This document shows, one piece after another, positions 1-5,698 of a DNA stretch of 7,095 bases. Source of the stretch: Sulfurimonadaceae bacterium (lineage in GTDB: Bacteria; Campylobacterota; Campylobacteria; Campylobacterales; Sulfurimonadaceae); assembly GCA_028685945.1 (NCBI GenBank), contig JAQUCZ010000050.1, positions 1 through 7,095 on the forward strand. Reading direction: 5' to 3'. Under the pieces are notes generated by a model. That model did no database searches. It saw only the letters and a list, made by a program, of their open reading frames with translations, and was not told where the DNA came from. Every line of letters starts with the position of its first letter. Within the stretch, counting starts at the first letter, position 1. The position numbers were made by a program, and so were the translations under genes.

Positions 1-113
1 TCGATCGTATACCCCGCTATTTTACAAAAATCATCGTTGGCAAAACGGATGATCCCCTTTTCGTCCGTTTGCGAGACTAAAAAATCGTCGCTTTTTAATA
101 CGTATTCCCCCAT
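1..113 (-). CDS. PAS-domain sensor protein, Aer/CetB-like (N-terminus only)
   Basis: Only the first 37 codons are in the window; the gene continues past the left edge. The start is the ATG at 113-111, preceded on the minus strand by an AGAGGA ribosome-binding site about 5 nt upstream. The visible protein begins MGEYVLKSDDFLVSQTDEKG and continues with IIRFANDDFCKIAGYT. The pattern 'D-x-x-G-x-I-x-[FY]-A-N-x-x-F-C-x-I-x-G-Y' is the opening of a PAS fold of the Aer/CetB energy-taxis type, which in Campylobacterota usually binds FAD or haem and begins within a few residues of the N-terminus. No signal peptide or membrane segment precedes it, so this end is cytoplasmic. It could be a stand-alone PAS protein, a chemoreceptor, a histidine kinase or a GGDEF protein; the effector domain is not visible. 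It is divergent from the nudH operon, with 216 nt between the start codons. Confidence 0.8.
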   Translation of the reverse strand, partial: MGEYVLKSDDFLVSQTDEKGIIRFANDDFCKIAGYTI

Positions 114-143
114 TGTTTCCTCTTTTTGTGCATGACTTTTATG

Positions 144-149
144 ATAATA
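144..149 (-). promoter_or_regulatory. possible -10 element for the leftward PAS gene
   Basis: On the minus strand the hexamer TATTAT (149 to 144) lies about 30 nt before the PAS-gene start codon, in an AT-rich stretch. It matches five of six bases of TATAAT. I see no good -35 element, but promoters in Campylobacterota often lack one. This is a weak, position-based suggestion; other AT-rich hexamers nearby could serve. Confidence 0.2.
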
Positions 150-297
150 GAAGCCTATCAGAATTTTTTGTTATTTGGTAGCTCTTTTTTGTACCTTGAA
201 AAAGATGGAGCATAGAGTGTTCCAAAAACAGACCTATAAAGAAAAAAGAACCTTTTTTAAGGGCACGAAAATTAGATTAATTTAATCCGACTTTGAG

Positions 298-303
298 TAC
301 AAT
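298..303 (+). promoter_or_regulatory. possible sigma-70 -10 element of the nudH operon
   Basis: TACAAT at 298-303 matches five of six bases of the -10 consensus and sits 26 nt before the ATG at 330, giving a predicted leader of about 20 nt. The upstream 265-290 stretch is A/T-rich with no clear -35 hexamer, as is common in this phylum, where the region upstream of -10 is a T-rich periodic signal rather than TTGACA. It is the best candidate to drive the whole six-gene run, because no later gap is long enough to hold an obvious promoter. Internal promoters within coding sequence cannot be excluded. Confidence 0.35.
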
Positions 304-329
304 TGCACCAATTATATTTAGGTGAGTTG

Positions 330-800
330 ATGCATAAAAAAGATTTATATCGTCCAAACGTAGCAATGATACTGGTGTCGCACGAGTATCCTCAGAAAAA
401 AGAGCTTTTTATCGCACAGAGAAACGATCTGCTCGATATTTGGCAATTCCCTCAAGGCGGCATCGACGAGGGCGAGGAGATCAAAGAGGCACTGTTTCGT
501 GAGCTCGAAGAGGAGATCGGCACGAGTGAGGCGAGTATCCTTTGCGAATATCCCGAGTGGGTCTCTTACGATTTCCCCGAAAAGATAGCCAAAAAGATGA
601 AACCTTACAAAGGGCAGAGACAAAAATATTTCTTATTGAAGCTCGGCGAAAATGCAAAAATAGTTCTGGACACGGCACATCCCGAATTTGTCGATTACAA
701 ATTTGTAGGGGTGGACGAGGTCTTGGAATATACGGCGCATTTTAAAAAACCTGTATATGAACAAGTGATATCTTATTTTAAACAAGAGGGTTATCTCTAA
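330..800 (+). CDS. rppH: RNA pyrophosphohydrolase (Nudix hydrolase, RppH/NudH)
   Basis: Predicted cytoplasmic Nudix hydrolase that removes pyrophosphate from the 5' end of triphosphorylated RNA, and may also cleave dinucleoside polyphosphates. The 156-residue protein has YRPNVAMIL at residues 7-15, the usual RppH opening, then WQFPQGGIDEGE from residue 38. The Nudix box spans residues 43-65: G43, E49, then RELEEE at 57-62 and G64, so the metal-binding glutamates are present. The last box position is T65 rather than the usual aliphatic residue; I recall the same in H. pylori NudH. It ends YFKQEGYL, again like that protein, and its length matches (about 155 aa). I chose ATG 330 because AGGTGA lies at 320-325, just upstream. 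An in-frame TTG at 303 would add 9 residues, but it overlaps the best -10 element. It is first in the operon; the TAA stop overlaps the ribosome-binding site of lysC. The older name for the family is NudH/InvA. Confidence 0.93.
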   Translation: MHKKDLYRPNVAMILVSHEYPQKKELFIAQRNDLLDIWQFPQGGIDEGEEIKEALFRELEEEIGTSEASILCEYPEWVSYDFPEKIAKKMKPYKGQRQKYFLLKLGENAKIVLDTAHPEFVDYKFVGVDEVLEYTAHFKKPVYEQVISYFKQEGYL

Positions 801-812
801 GGTGAAAACATC

Positions 813-2024
813 ATGCTAATAGTACAAAAATTCGGCGGAACAAGCGTAGGTGATTTGGAGCGTATCCAAAATGTAGCAAATCGTGTCTCTAAGACAAAAA
901 AAGAGGGGCATGACGTCGTAGTAGTCGTTTCGGCGATGAGCGGCGAGACGAACAAGCTTATCGGTTATGCGGAACATTATTCGAAGAACCCTGCACGTGC
1001 GGAGCTTGATATGCTCCTTAGCTCGGGCGAGCGCGTTACGGCAGCACTTTTGGCGATCGCACTCAACGAGATGGGATTTTCCGCCGTTTCTATGAGCGGA
1101 AGAAAAGCGGGGATCGTAACCGATTCTCTCCATACCAAAGCGCGTATAGAAGAGATTGACCCTACGGCGATGCACGAGAGCCTCAAAGAGGGCAAGATTG
1201 TCGTTGTAGCGGGCTTTCAAGGGGTTACGAGCGAGGGGAGAGTTACCACTCTCGGACGCGGCGGAAGCGACCTTTCGGCAGTTGCGATCGCGGGTGCGCT
1301 TAAAGCGGATTTGTGCGAGATATATACCGACGTAAGCGGTATCTTTACTACCGATCCTAGAATTGTGCCAAAAGCGAAAAAACTCGACAAAATCTCGTAC
1401 GATGAGATGCTTGAACTCGCAAGCCTCGGAGCCAAAGTGCTTCAAAACCGTTCGGTAGAGTTGGCAAAAAAATTAAACGTAAATTTAGTAACAAGAACAA
1501 GCTTCACGGATGAAGAGGGAACTTTAATAACGAAGGAAGAAAATATCATGGAAAAACCATTAGTAAGCGGTATAGCACTCGACAAAAACCAAGCACGCAT
1601 CTCTTTGATGGGCGTTAAAGACAGACCGGGGATTGCATCGGAGATTTTTAACAAACTTGCAAAAGCGGGTGTTAACATCGATATGATTATCCAAAACGTA
1701 GGACACGACGGCTCTACGAATATCGACTTTACGGTTCCCGTAGGCGATTTGCATGATGCAAAAGCTGTGGTAGATACGTTTATTCAAAGCGGCGATATCA
1801 AAGACGATTCCTACAACGACAGCATCTGTAAGGTATCGATCGTAGGTGTCGGTATGAAATCGCATACGGGCGTTGCGGCAAAAGCGTTTACGGCTATGGC
1901 AAACGAAAATATCAACATCAGCATGATCTCTACTTCGGAGATCAAAGTTTCTATGGTGATCGATGAGAAATATGCAGAGCTTGCGGTGCGCAGCCTGCAC
2001 GATGCATACGAGCTAGACAAGTAG
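813..2024 (+). CDS. lysC: aspartate kinase (aspartokinase), ACT-regulated
   Basis: Cytoplasmic enzyme that phosphorylates L-aspartate with ATP, the first step toward lysine/diaminopimelate, threonine and methionine. The 403-residue protein has an amino-acid kinase domain (about 1-245) and two ACT domains (about 255-330 and 338-403). Visible motifs are KFGGTSVGD at 6-14, SSGERVTA at 70-77, TLGRGGSD at 146-153 (nucleotide loop), YTDVSG at 171-176 and DPR at 181-183. The ACT signatures are DRPGIAS at 270-276 and SHTGVAAKAF at 350-359. Length and layout match the monofunctional Bacillus/Corynebacterium type; no homoserine dehydrogenase domain follows. The start at 813 has AAGGTGA at 799-805, overlapping the nudH stop. 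The ACT pair predicts feedback inhibition by lysine, threonine or both; the sequence does not tell which. An internal in-frame ATG at residue 246 with its own ribosome-binding site suggests a separate small regulatory subunit (see that entry). Confidence 0.97.
   Translation: MLIVQKFGGTSVGDLERIQNVANRVSKTKKEGHDVVVVVSAMSGETNKLIGYAEHYSKNPARAELDMLLSSGERVTAALLAIALNEMGFSAVSMSGRKAGIVTDSLHTKARIEEIDPTAMHESLKEGKIVVVAGFQGVTSEGRVTTLGRGGSDLSAVAIAGALKADLCEIYTDVSGIFTTDPRIVPKAKKLDKISYDEMLELASLGAKVLQNRSVELAKKLNVNLVTRTSFTDEEGTLITKEENIMEKPLVSGIALDKNQARISLMGVKDRPGIASEIFNKLAKAGVNIDMIIQNVGHDGSTNIDFTVPVGDLHDAKAVVDTFIQSGDIKDDSYNDSICKVSIVGVGMKSHTGVAAKAFTAMANENINISMISTSEIKVSMVIDEKYAELAVRSLHDAYELDK
1533..1550 (+). promoter_or_regulatory. 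internal ribosome-binding site and start codon for a LysC beta subunit
   Basis: Inside lysC, AAGGAAG at 1533-1539 is followed 8 nt later by an in-frame ATG at 1548 (Met246). It sits exactly at the junction between the kinase domain and the first ACT domain. Initiation here would give a 158-residue protein (1548-2024) made only of the two ACT domains. In Bacillus subtilis aspartokinase II and Corynebacterium glutamicum LysC, an in-frame internal start near residue 246-250 is known to produce the beta subunit of an alpha2beta2 enzyme. Placement and the purine-rich signal are seen directly; use of the start is inferred. Confidence 0.55.
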
Positions 2025-2028
2025 CCGT

Positions 2029-2577
2029 ATGCAAGATTTTGCACAGTGGAGCTTGGACACCATCCGAGGCGAGGAGGGGAGTTTAAGCTGGCTTGAGGAG
2101 CAGCGGTTTGATTGGACCACGGCGACTGCACAGGCACTTGAGCAGATTCTCGGCGGCAAGACGATTATCCTCATTACCGATAAGCCGAGAAAATGGCTTG
2201 AGACCTATATCTTAAGCAACCTCAATACCGCGATGCAAGAGCGTCCGCTGCTGCCGATCGTGAGTATCGACAGTATTTATCTCCACTTTGACAACGTCAA
2301 CAGCGGCGAGATGATCGATATCGTCGACGATATGATCTCTCTCTCGTATAAAGAGGATTATTTCTTTTGGTACATAGGCAAAGGGGACGACAAGCGCTCC
2401 GATATCGCAAAACGCAGAGACAACAGCTACTTTTGGATTTTTGACGAAAATTTCCATAACTCCTTTACGCTCAAATCTTACGACACCCATCTTGACGTAA
2501 AACTTTTACAGCTTTTTAGACTTTTTAACGCCTCGTTGAATGCCGCCATGTTTGGGGACATCGATGTCGGCGTATGA
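2029..2577 (+). CDS. hobA: DnaA-binding replication initiation regulator HobA
   Basis: Predicted cytoplasmic protein of the HobA family. H. pylori HobA (HP1230) is a tetramer that binds DnaA domain I and promotes DnaA assembly at oriC, and is a structural counterpart of E. coli DiaA. The 182-residue length fits (about 180 in H. pylori). Segments that match what I recall of the family are the N-terminal SWLEEQRFDW region (about 19-28), ILSNLNTAMQERPLLPIVSI (about 61-80), the aromatic DYFFWYIGK run (about 110-118), FWIFDE, and LDVKLLQLFRLFNASLNAAMF near the C-terminus. No catalytic motif is visible. The start lies 4 nt after the lysC stop with no clear ribosome-binding site, so coupling to lysC translation is likely. 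Its end overlaps holB by 14 nt. Position between lysC and holB is the same as in H. pylori, which supports the call more than any single motif. Confidence 0.88.
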   Translation: MQDFAQWSLDTIRGEEGSLSWLEEQRFDWTTATAQALEQILGGKTIILITDKPRKWLETYILSNLNTAMQERPLLPIVSIDSIYLHFDNVNSGEMIDIVDDMISLSYKEDYFFWYIGKGDDKRSDIAKRRDNSYFWIFDENFHNSFTLKSYDTHLDVKLLQLFRLFNASLNAAMFGDIDVGV

Positions 2578-3193
2578 CGCAACGAAGTCCCACATTATTA
2601 TCTCTTCGAATATCGAAGAGGAATACGAGCGATTAAAAGAGAGCCTTTTTCCCGCTCGCGTGGTCGGGTTTGTAAACGAAAAGTTTCTTATAGAAGATGC
2701 CAAAGCCGCTATAGCCGAAGCGTATATCAGCGAATCGGAAACAAAATATATCATCCTCGGCTCGTACGAGTTTAACACCGTCTCCCAAAATGCTCTTTTA
2801 AAAGTGCTTGAAGAACCCCCGAGAAATATCGAATTTATAATTATCTCCCCCACGAAGTCGGGGCTTTTGCCTACGGTTCGCTCCCGTTTGCCCGTGCGTA
2901 AAGGGCATCTAACCCACGAGGTGGTGCCGCTTGAACTCACTCTTGCAAAGCTCGGGTACAAAGAGATATTCGGATTTTTAAAAGAGCATGCCAGAATCCA
3001 AAGGGTTGAAGCGCAATCGCTTTTAGAAGCGCTTTACTACCGTGCGACGGTTGTGGATAAACTGATTTTAAGTGCAAGACAGTTGGAGAATTTTGATAAA
3101 GCCTACAGGCTTTTAGAACTTAATGCCCGTCCCCAAAGTGTTTTTACCATGGTTTTGATGGGATTTGTAAGCGAGGCAAAAAATGCAGGTTGA
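2564..3193 (+). CDS. holB: DNA polymerase III delta' subunit (minimal clamp-loader subunit)
   Basis: Predicted delta' subunit of the clamp loader that opens and loads the beta sliding clamp. The 209-residue protein has the AAA+ delta' signature QNALLKVLEEPP at 75-86, preceded by KYIILGSYEF at 61-70 (Walker B-like strand), and LLPTVRSRL at 101-109, the counterpart of the 'SRC' motif with the presumed arginine finger R108. It is much shorter than E. coli delta' (334 aa). It has no Walker A P-loop: the N-terminal strand HIIISSN is followed by IEEEYERLKE instead. It contains no cysteine at all, so it cannot have the zinc module. Campylobacterota delta' proteins are generally short, from memory. 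I chose ATG 2564 because GGGGA lies at 2554-2558. An upstream ATG at 2540 would add 8 residues and overlap hobA further. The stop overlaps the folP start by 11 nt. Confidence 0.85.
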   Translation: MSAYDATKSHIIISSNIEEEYERLKESLFPARVVGFVNEKFLIEDAKAAIAEAYISESETKYIILGSYEFNTVSQNALLKVLEEPPRNIEFIIISPTKSGLLPTVRSRLPVRKGHLTHEVVPLELTLAKLGYKEIFGFLKEHARIQRVEAQSLLEALYYRATVVDKLILSARQLENFDKAYRLLELNARPQSVFTMVLMGFVSEAKNAG

Positions 3194-4325
3194 AAAACTG
3201 AGCAATACGCTCGACATCAAGCGCACTCTCAAAGAGCTCGGGGTCGATAGCGGCGGCGTTGCTATTATGACGGCAAAAGCGCAGCACCATATCCTTTTTA
3301 TACGCTCGCTTCACGTCGGTGCTGCAAATATCTTAAAACAAGACGCGCTCTCTATAGGAGCCGATCTTGCCGTACCTCGAGGCACCGTAATAGCCGCGAC
3401 TAAAGAGGTGGATTGTATTTTGATCGCAACGCAGAGACAGTTGGAGCTTTTGGGCAAAAAAGAGGCGGCGCAGCCGTTCGGGCTTAAAGAGCTTGCCAAA
3501 GAGCTGCAAAAAATAGCTTCGATCCAAAAACCATGGCATGTAGCACTTATGGGGGTGCTCAATGCAAACGACGACAGTTTTTTTGCCGCAAGCAGATTCA
3601 GCGAAAAAAATGCGCTTGAAAAACTCCATGCCATGATCGAAGAGGGTGCGGATATTATCGATATCGGCGGCGTTTCCTCGCGCCCCAATTCCCTTTATGT
3701 AGGTGAGGATGAGGAGCTACGGAGACTGCGCGACATACTTGACGTGATCCGTACCCACCGTTTGTACGAGAGGGTGCGTTTTAGCCTTGACAGCTATGCG
3801 CCCAAGGTGATCGAACAGGCACTCGAGAGCGGCTTTAATATCGTCAACGACATCACGGGTTTAGAGAACGACGAGGTGTGTAAGCTTTGTGCACGTTACG
3901 ATGCAACGGCGGTAATTATGCATATGCAAGGCTCCCCCCAAACGATGCAGCAAAACCCCGAGTACAGATCGATTTTAAGCGATATCGGTGACTTTTTCGA
4001 GCAGCGTATTTCAAAGGCGGAATCGTTCGGGGTGAAAAATATCGTACTTGACGTGGGGATCGGATTTGGAAAAACTTTGGAGCATAATTTGATGCTTCTT
4101 AAACACCACGAACATTTTATGAAGTTTAACAAACCGCTTTTGGTGGGGGCTTCGAGAAAATCGATGATCGATGCCATCGTGCCTTCTCGTATCGAAGAGC
4201 GTTTGCCGGGAACTTTGGCGATCCACCTTGAAGCGGTGCGCAACGGTGCTTCGATTATCCGTGCGCACGACGTTAAAGAGCATTACCAAGCATTGCAGGT
4301 GCAAAAAGCTATCCATTCTATTTAG
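3183..4325 (+). CDS. folP: dihydropteroate synthase, long form with N-terminal extension
   Basis: Condenses 6-hydroxymethyl-7,8-dihydropterin diphosphate with p-aminobenzoate to form 7,8-dihydropteroate in folate synthesis; the family is the sulfonamide target. The 380-residue protein has an N-terminal domain of about 120 residues before the TIM barrel, which starts at MGVLN (123-127). Barrel motifs in order: DSFF 131-134, DIGGVSSRP 160-168, SLDSY 201-205, VNDITG 221-226, MHMQGSPQTM 246-255, DVGIGFGK 290-297, VGASRKS 321-327 and RAHDV 360-364. All usual substrate-binding positions are represented. Some are altered: the usual N-V-T-P-D-S-F loop reads N-A-N-D-D-S-F, and D-P-G-I-G-F-G-K reads D-V-G-I-G-F-G-K. 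The extension carries ANILKQDALSIGADLAVPRG (49-68) and AQPFGLKELAKEL (96-108). I recall similar extensions in other Campylobacterota and some Firmicutes enzymes; their function is unknown to me. GAGG at 3173-3176 serves the start, which lies inside holB. Confidence 0.95.
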   Translation: MQVEKLSNTLDIKRTLKELGVDSGGVAIMTAKAQHHILFIRSLHVGAANILKQDALSIGADLAVPRGTVIAATKEVDCILIATQRQLELLGKKEAAQPFGLKELAKELQKIASIQKPWHVALMGVLNANDDSFFAASRFSEKNALEKLHAMIEEGADIIDIGGVSSRPNSLYVGEDEELRRLRDILDVIRTHRLYERVRFSLDSYAPKVIEQALESGFNIVNDITGLENDEVCKLCARYDATAVIMHMQGSPQTMQQNPEYRSILSDIGDFFEQRISKAESFGVKNIVLDVGIGFGKTLEHNLMLLKHHEHFMKFNKPLLVGASRKSMIDAIVPSRIEERLPGTLAIHLEAVRNGASIIRAHDVKEHYQALQVQKAIHSI

Positions 4326-4334
4326 GAGAAACCC

Positions 4335-5666
4335 ATGAAATTTCCCAGCATCGGCGACATAGCGACCAAGGTTGTTATTACTGTCGATATTCATGCACAG
4401 GTCTCCGAAGCGGTCGACATTATCTTTACCAGTCGCCATCGAACCGCTTTGGTGCCCTACAACGGGGAGTATTTTATATTCGGTGCTTCGGATATCCTTC
4501 TTTTGGTGACGAAAAATATCGATTTGAGTACACCTCTAAAAAACTTGCAGCTTACCAAAATCCCTACCATATTAAAACATAAAAACGTGCTTGATACCCT
4601 TGATATGATCAACGGCAGCGCCGAATATATCGCCGTGGTCAATGAAGATAATTCCCTCTACGGCATCGTTACCCACACAGATATCACCAACAATATCGAC
4701 CCGGAAACCCTGATGGAAAATTACCGTTTGCAAGATTTTTTAAAACTCGGCAGACGGATGAAGTGGGTGAGCAAAGAGATTATAACCTCCGATCTTTTGG
4801 AAGATATCGCGATGAACTCCTTTGACAATGCGATCATCGTCGAGGATCTGCGCCCTATCGGAATCATCACGACAAAAGACGTGATGCGTCTTGTCAAAGA
4901 GCAAGCCGATCTCTCTTTACCCATTGCGCACTACATGTCGCATCCCGTGGAGACGATCCATAAAGATTGCTCCATTAAAGAGGCGTTGGAGTTTATTCAC
5001 AATAAAAGCTACAAACGGGTGGTGGTCGTAGGGAGTGACGGGAGGCTTACGGGGGTAATCACCCAAAAAGAGCTGATATCGCTTACTTATTCGCGTTGGG
5101 CAGTTTTGATGAAAGAATACCAAAGGGAATTAAGTGTGATGAACTCGACGCTCGAGACCAAAGCAAAAGAGTTTGAACTCAAAGCTTCGCTCGATGCTTT
5201 AACGGGATTGTACAACCGCTCAAAGTTTAGCGAGCTCTATAATCTTTCGTATAAAACGATGCTCTCGCGCGGTACGACGATGAGCGTGGTGATGCTCGAT
5301 ATAGACCACTTTAAAAAGATCAACGACACCTACGGGCACAATGCGGGGGATACGATTCTTTGCAACGTAGCACAAACGATCACCTCTACGCTGCGCAATA
5401 TCGATATCGTATGTCGCTGGGGCGGAGAGGAGTTTATCGTACTGCTTCCCACCGCGGGGCTTGTTCAAGGGGTAATGGTGGCAGAAAAACTTCGTGTTGC
5501 AGTGGAGAGTTTGGCATGTGATCCTCGGGTGAGCGTGAGTATCGGGGTGTGTGAGGTACGTCGAGGCGAAGCTATGCTCCAAACAATCGAGAGAGCCGAC
5601 AAAGCACTCTATTTGGCAAAACACTGCGGTAGAAATCTCGTAAAAAGCGAAGAAGATTCTATGTAA
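4335..5666 (+). CDS. diguanylate cyclase with four CBS motifs (CBS-GGDEF)
   Basis: Predicted soluble diguanylate cyclase making c-di-GMP from two GTP. The 443-residue protein starts with four CBS motifs (about 8-60, 65-122, 128-188, 196-253), that is two Bateman modules, followed by a helical linker (about 255-284) and a GGDEF domain (285-440). Catalytic motifs are intact: DALTGLYNR 287-295, DIDHFKKIND 322-331 and GGEEF 363-367. The product-inhibition site is also intact: RNID at 354-357 lies exactly five residues before GGEEF. In the CBS part, the nucleotide-ribose motif is good in CBS2 (GIVTHTD 110-116) and CBS3 (GIITTKD 176-182). It is altered in CBS4 (GVITQKE, Glu for Asp) and poor in CBS1. 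CBS pairs commonly bind adenosine nucleotides, so an AMP/ATP or similar signal probably controls the cyclase; the ligand is not shown. No EAL/HD-GYP domain, signal peptide or membrane helix is present. AGGAGA at 4324-4329 overlaps the folP stop, placing it in the same operon. Confidence 0.92.
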   Translation: MKFPSIGDIATKVVITVDIHAQVSEAVDIIFTSRHRTALVPYNGEYFIFGASDILLLVTKNIDLSTPLKNLQLTKIPTILKHKNVLDTLDMINGSAEYIAVVNEDNSLYGIVTHTDITNNIDPETLMENYRLQDFLKLGRRMKWVSKEIITSDLLEDIAMNSFDNAIIVEDLRPIGIITTKDVMRLVKEQADLSLPIAHYMSHPVETIHKDCSIKEALEFIHNKSYKRVVVVGSDGRLTGVITQKELISLTYSRWAVLMKEYQRELSVMNSTLETKAKEFELKASLDALTGLYNRSKFSELYNLSYKTMLSRGTTMSVVMLDIDHFKKINDTYGHNAGDTILCNVAQTITSTLRNIDIVCRWGGEEFIVLLPTAGLVQGVMVAEKLRVAVESLACDPRVSVSIGVCEVRRGEAMLQTIERADKALYLAKHCGRNLVKSEEDSM

Positions 5667-5671
5667 AGATG

Positions 5672-5696
5672 CCACATGCCAAGGCTTGGCATGTGG
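5672..5696. terminator. palindromic hairpin between convergent genes, likely bidirectional terminator
   Basis: CCACATGCCAAG and its exact reverse complement CTTGGCATGTGG flank one central G. In RNA this would fold as an 11-bp stem with a 3-nt loop. It begins 5 nt after the cyclase stop and ends 2 nt before the stop codon of the convergent permease, so it could end both transcripts. There is no strong T run on either side: TGTTAGAT follows on the plus strand and ATCTTTACAT on the minus strand. It is therefore a weak or non-canonical intrinsic terminator, or a 3'-end-protecting hairpin. Confidence 0.6.
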
Positions 5697-5698
5697 TG

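Noticed and set aside
241..262. A/T-rich inverted repeat (AAAAAAG ... CTTTTTT) upstream of nudH as a terminator or leader hairpin
   Set aside because: The stem is almost entirely A-U with a 3-nt loop and would be unstable; such pairs arise by chance in AT-rich spacers.
261..276. Possible sigma-54 promoter (GGCACGAAAATTAG) upstream of nudH
   Set aside because: The -24 GGCAC part matches, but the essential -12 GC is absent (TTAG instead of TTGC).
1053..1291. Two copies of GCGATCGC (1053-1060 and 1284-1291), reminiscent of the cyanobacterial HIP1 repeat
   Set aside because: Only two copies were noticed, both inside lysC and explained by common Ala-Ile-Ala codons; the gene content is clearly not cyanobacterial.
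816..1445. Long open frame (209 codons) on the minus strand opposite lysC
   Set aside because: It lies wholly antisense to an unmistakable aspartate kinase, its translation is rich in Arg, His and Cys with no recognisable domain, and no ribosome-binding site is evident. It is a by-product of lysC codon use.
3578..3610. Runs of seven T (3578-3584) and seven A (3604-3610) inside folP as phase-variation tracts
   Set aside because: Seven-base A/T runs are common in this phylum and arise from Phe and Lys codons. folP is a housekeeping gene and the reading frame is intact; phase-variable tracts are usually longer and often G/C.
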